DNA of 7,056 bases from JAWXVD01 sp044425705 (GTDB lineage Bacteria; Bacillota; Clostridia; Lachnospirales; Lachnospiraceae), in contig JAWXVD010000156.1 in assembly GCA_044425705.1 (NCBI GenBank), forward strand, positions 1 through 7,056. The letters are read 5' to 3'. The position numbers and the translations under genes are program-made. The stretch's first letter is position 1. The number at the start of each line of letters is the position of its first letter. The notes below the pieces were generated by a model. That model saw only the letters and a list, made by a program, of their open reading frames with translations. It did not search any database and was not told the origin of the DNA. Shown here one piece after another: positions 6,378-7,056 of this stretch.

Positions 6378-6409
6378 AATGTTACAGGTCCCATGTGAAC
6401 TGTAACATT
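6378..6409 (+). promoter_or_regulatory. Leader hairpin with TGTGAACTGTAAC motif upstream of fabD
   Basis: AATGTTACAG (6378-6387) and CTGTAACATT (6400-6409) form a perfect 10-bp stem with a 12-nt loop, GTCCCATGTGAA. It contains the same 13-mer (6394-6406) as the acpP leader hairpin, while the stem here is longer and the 5' half of the loop differs. It lies 50 nt before the fabD ATG and about 45 nt after the operator core, mirroring the acpP layout. Its function is unknown to me. Confidence 0.6.
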
Positions 6410-6459
6410 TATAGAGGATGATGTACTATTGTTTGATAAGGAAAGGGTTGAAGAATAAG

Positions 6460-7056
6460 ATGAACAAAATTGCAGTGATTTTTCCAGGACAAGGGGTTCA
6501 ACATATGGGCATGGGAAAAGATTTTTATGATCAGTTTCCAGTCAGCAGAGAAGTGTATCAATTAGCTAGCAGAGTAAGTGGATTGGATGTAGAAAGTTTA
6601 TGCTTTGAAGAGAATGAAAATATTCATATTACAGAGTATACACAGTTGGCTTTGTTGACAACAGAAGTAGCTATGCTAAAGGTATGGGAAGAAAAAGGAA
6701 TCAAAATTCATGCAACGGCAGGATTAAGCCTAGGAGAATATGGTGCTTTGGTGGCAGCAAAAGTGTTATCTATGGAAGATGTTTTTTATGTAATCAGACA
6801 AAGAGGTATTTATATGCAAGAAGCAGTGCCAACTGGTGGGGCTATGACAGCAGTGCTGGGAATGCCTATGGAGTTGATAGAGAATGTATGTAATGAAACA
6901 GAAGGTGTTGTTTCCATTGCAAATTATAATTGTCCGGGACAAATAGTTATCACAGGAGCAAAAGAAGCGGTAGATCAAGCAGCTGAAAAATTAAAAGAAT
7001 TGGGAGCGAAACGATGTATTCCATTAAAGGTAAGTGGACCATTTCACTCAGCATTG
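6460..7056 (+). CDS. fabD: Malonyl-CoA:ACP malonyltransferase FabD (3' end outside window)
   Basis: FabD moves malonyl from CoA to ACP, supplying the extender units for fatty acid synthesis. The frame is open to the last base, giving 199 codons of a family that is usually about 300-315 residues, so the gene is cut by the window and not broken. The N-terminus is the standard KIAVIFPGQGVQHMGMG. The nucleophile is S90 in GLSLGEYGAL (88-97), R115 in RQRG should bind the malonyl carboxylate, and H196 in GPFHS is the catalytic histidine. The usual GHSLG reads GLSLG here. NCPGQIVITG (157-166) is also typical. The ATG at 6460 follows AAGGAAAGGG by 12 nt. In-frame ATGs at 6418 and 6421 would add a non-conserved extension and have the AGAGG too close. 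The 268 nt before the gene hold a hairpin, an operator and a leader hairpin. Confidence 0.95.
   Translation, partial: MNKIAVIFPGQGVQHMGMGKDFYDQFPVSREVYQLASRVSGLDVESLCFEENENIHITEYTQLALLTTEVAMLKVWEEKGIKIHATAGLSLGEYGALVAAKVLSMEDVFYVIRQRGIYMQEAVPTGGAMTAVLGMPMELIENVCNETEGVVSIANYNCPGQIVITGAKEAVDQAAEKLKELGAKRCIPLKVSGPFHSAL

Noticed and set aside
6418..6459. Earlier in-frame ATG codons for fabD at 6418 and 6421.
   Set aside because: The extension is not FabD-like and AGAGG sits too close to these codons; AAGGAAAGGG serves the 6460 start.
6684..6893. Out-of-frame + strand open frame inside fabD.
   Set aside because: The fabD frame through the same bases carries the GLSLG active site and the RQRG motif; this is a shadow frame.

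Overview
The window is AT-rich, tightly packed, and almost entirely coded on the + strand. Gene order and protein types point to a Gram-positive anaerobe of the class Clostridia, most likely Lachnospiraceae-like. The evidence is a holB-ricT-trmN6-rsmI cluster without the yabA and GIY-YIG genes that interrupt it in Bacillus subtilis, an FMN-type enoyl-ACP reductase (FabK) instead of FabI, and FabT-like MarR operators rather than FapR boxes. The genus is an inference; there is no rRNA in the window.

Region 1 (8-3547) is a housekeeping operon with gaps of 8-22 nt. It encodes the DNA polymerase III delta-prime subunit (HolB), the PSP1-domain protein RicT/YaaT, a TrmN6-family tRNA adenine-N6 methyltransferase, and the 16S rRNA ribose methyltransferase RsmI. 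It closes with an intrinsic terminator at 3564-3600.

Region 2 (3636-4631) is a single aldo/keto reductase of the YghZ (L-glyceraldehyde-3-phosphate reductase) type. It is followed by a 199-bp, multi-tier imperfect palindrome (4643-4841) with 15-bp perfect terminal inverted repeats. This is either a MITE-like repeat or a long structured RNA.

Region 3 (4854 to the window end) is the start of a type II fatty acid synthesis locus: acpP, fabK and a fabD that runs off the end. acpP has a near-consensus sigma-A promoter whose -10 overlaps a perfect 7-3-7 palindrome with the FabT core TTTGA-N3-TCAAA. A second operator with the same core, inside a 33-bp near-palindrome, lies between fabK and fabD, directly after a strong hairpin. 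Downstream of each operator, at a similar distance, is a small hairpin carrying the identical 13-mer TGTGAACTGTAAC. The acpP-fabK and fabD units therefore have matching leaders: operator, about 45-55 nt, shared hairpin, ribosome binding site.

The genes are ordinary. The parts least explained by known features are the long palindrome and the duplicated leader hairpin. No tRNA, rRNA, CRISPR array, transposase gene or prophage gene is visible.
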